From a bacterium (GTDB lineage: Bacteria > Patescibacteriota > CPR2 > UBA1875 > JAJYID01): 6,643 nucleotides of DNA. The notes beneath the pieces were generated by a model, which was not told the DNA's origin, did not search any database, and worked only from the letters and a program-made list of their open reading frames with translations. Below are positions 6,536 to 6,643 of the stretch, in pieces. The stretch spans positions 1 through 6,643 of the forward strand of contig JAJYFH010000040.1 in the NCBI GenBank assembly GCA_021791015.1, read 5' to 3'. A program made the position numbers and the translations under genes. The number at the start of each line of letters is the position of its first letter. Position 1 is the first letter of the stretch.

Positions 6536-6554
6536 CACCAGGCTCTGCCTGGTG
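6536..6554. repeat. Short perfect hairpin after the GT-C-like gene
   Basis: CACCAGGC (6536-6543) pairs perfectly with GCCTGGTG (6547-6554) across a TCT loop, 14 bases after the stop codon. No T-run follows on the + strand, so termination is uncertain. It may be another dispersed palindromic repeat of the kind seen between pilT and pilC. Confidence 0.5.
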
Positions 6555-6585
6555 ATGGATAGGCAAGTCCAAACAATTCCATCCA

Positions 6586-6594
6586 TGATACAAT
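6586..6594 (+). promoter_or_regulatory. Extended -10 promoter placing transcription start at an ATG
   Basis: TGATACAAT contains the TGn extension and a -10 box with 5 of 6 matches (TACAAT, 6589-6594). No good -35 box is present at 16-18 bases upstream, which extended -10 promoters can tolerate. The expected start site is 6601-6602, directly at the ATG at 6602. Confidence 0.42.
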
Positions 6595-6601
6595 AATATT
6601 C

Positions 6602-6643
6602 ATGAGATTTCGAAAAAGCATGCATGCTGTATATCACACTGAA
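6602..6643 (+). CDS. Possible 5' end of a further gene, cut by the window edge
   Basis: ATG at 6602 opens a frame that stays open for 14 codons to the edge (MRFRKSMHAVYHTE). The support is the extended -10 box ending seven bases before the ATG, which would give a leaderless mRNA. There is no Shine-Dalgarno sequence. The fragment is too short to recognise a family, and an open frame of this length is easily due to chance. Confidence 0.3.
   Translation, partial: MRFRKSMHAVYHTE

Noticed and set aside
6555..6586. ATGGAT..ATCCAT pairing as a terminator stem after the GT-C-like gene
   Set aside because: A 6-bp stem with a 20-base loop and no T-run is too weak to support.
6384..6621. Two overlapping minus-strand open frames at the right end
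   Set aside because: They run into the 3' end of the GT-C-like gene, cross the 6536-6554 hairpin, and their predicted peptides have no recognisable features.
6617..6628. Perfect 12-bp palindrome AGCATGCATGCT near the right edge, considered as an operator
   Set aside because: It would lie inside the putative gene at 6602, is a simple GCAT repetition, and nothing around it suggests a binding site.
1..6643. CRISPR arrays, tRNA or rRNA genes, insertion sequences with transposase
   Set aside because: No regularly spaced direct repeats, no tRNA-like cloverleaf or rRNA stretches noticed, and no transposase-like protein in any frame.

Overview
The window reads as a type IV pilus assembly locus from a bacterium with standard stop codons (TGA ends pilB and the four-helix bundle gene, so this is not the TGA-glycine code of Gracilibacteria/SR1). 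The compact pilB-pilT-pilC order, the moderate-to-low GC, the palindromic intergenic repeats and the inserted four-helix bundle (S23) gene together suggest a member of the Candidate Phyla Radiation (Patescibacteria). This is inference from gene content and style. There is no rRNA or other marker to fix it.

Layout, all genes on the + strand. Positions 2-1096 hold the C-terminal two thirds of PilB, the extension ATPase, running in from the left edge. Positions 1153-2229 hold PilT, the retraction ATPase. Positions 2230-2339 hold a composite palindromic repeat (two hairpins, imperfect terminal inverted repeats). Positions 2340-3548 hold PilC, the inner-membrane platform. Positions 3581-3961 hold a 23S rRNA intervening-sequence (S23) type four-helix bundle gene whose flanks carry related AT-rich motifs in opposite orientation, so it looks like an inserted element. 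Positions 4030-4058 hold a good sigma70-like promoter. Positions 4094-4513 hold a type IV prepilin with a near-perfect Shine-Dalgarno sequence. Positions 4536-4563 hold a strong GNRA-capped stem-loop. Positions 4623-6521 hold a 632-residue polytopic membrane protein resembling GT-C glycosyltransferases or their DUF6541-like relatives. The last 120 bases hold another hairpin and perhaps the start of a further, leaderless gene at 6602.

Working together: PilB and PilT push and pull on the PilC platform to add and remove pilin subunits, giving an extendable and retractable pilus. The prepilin is a good substrate candidate because it sits next to the motor genes and has the strongest expression signals in the window. 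The GT-C-like protein next to it may decorate the pilin or another surface molecule, but this is a hypothesis from adjacency.

No wholly new system is evident. The points most worth a second look are the pilin/GT-C pairing, the S23 element lodged between pilC and the pilin gene, the composite repeat between pilT and pilC, and the candidate leaderless starts.
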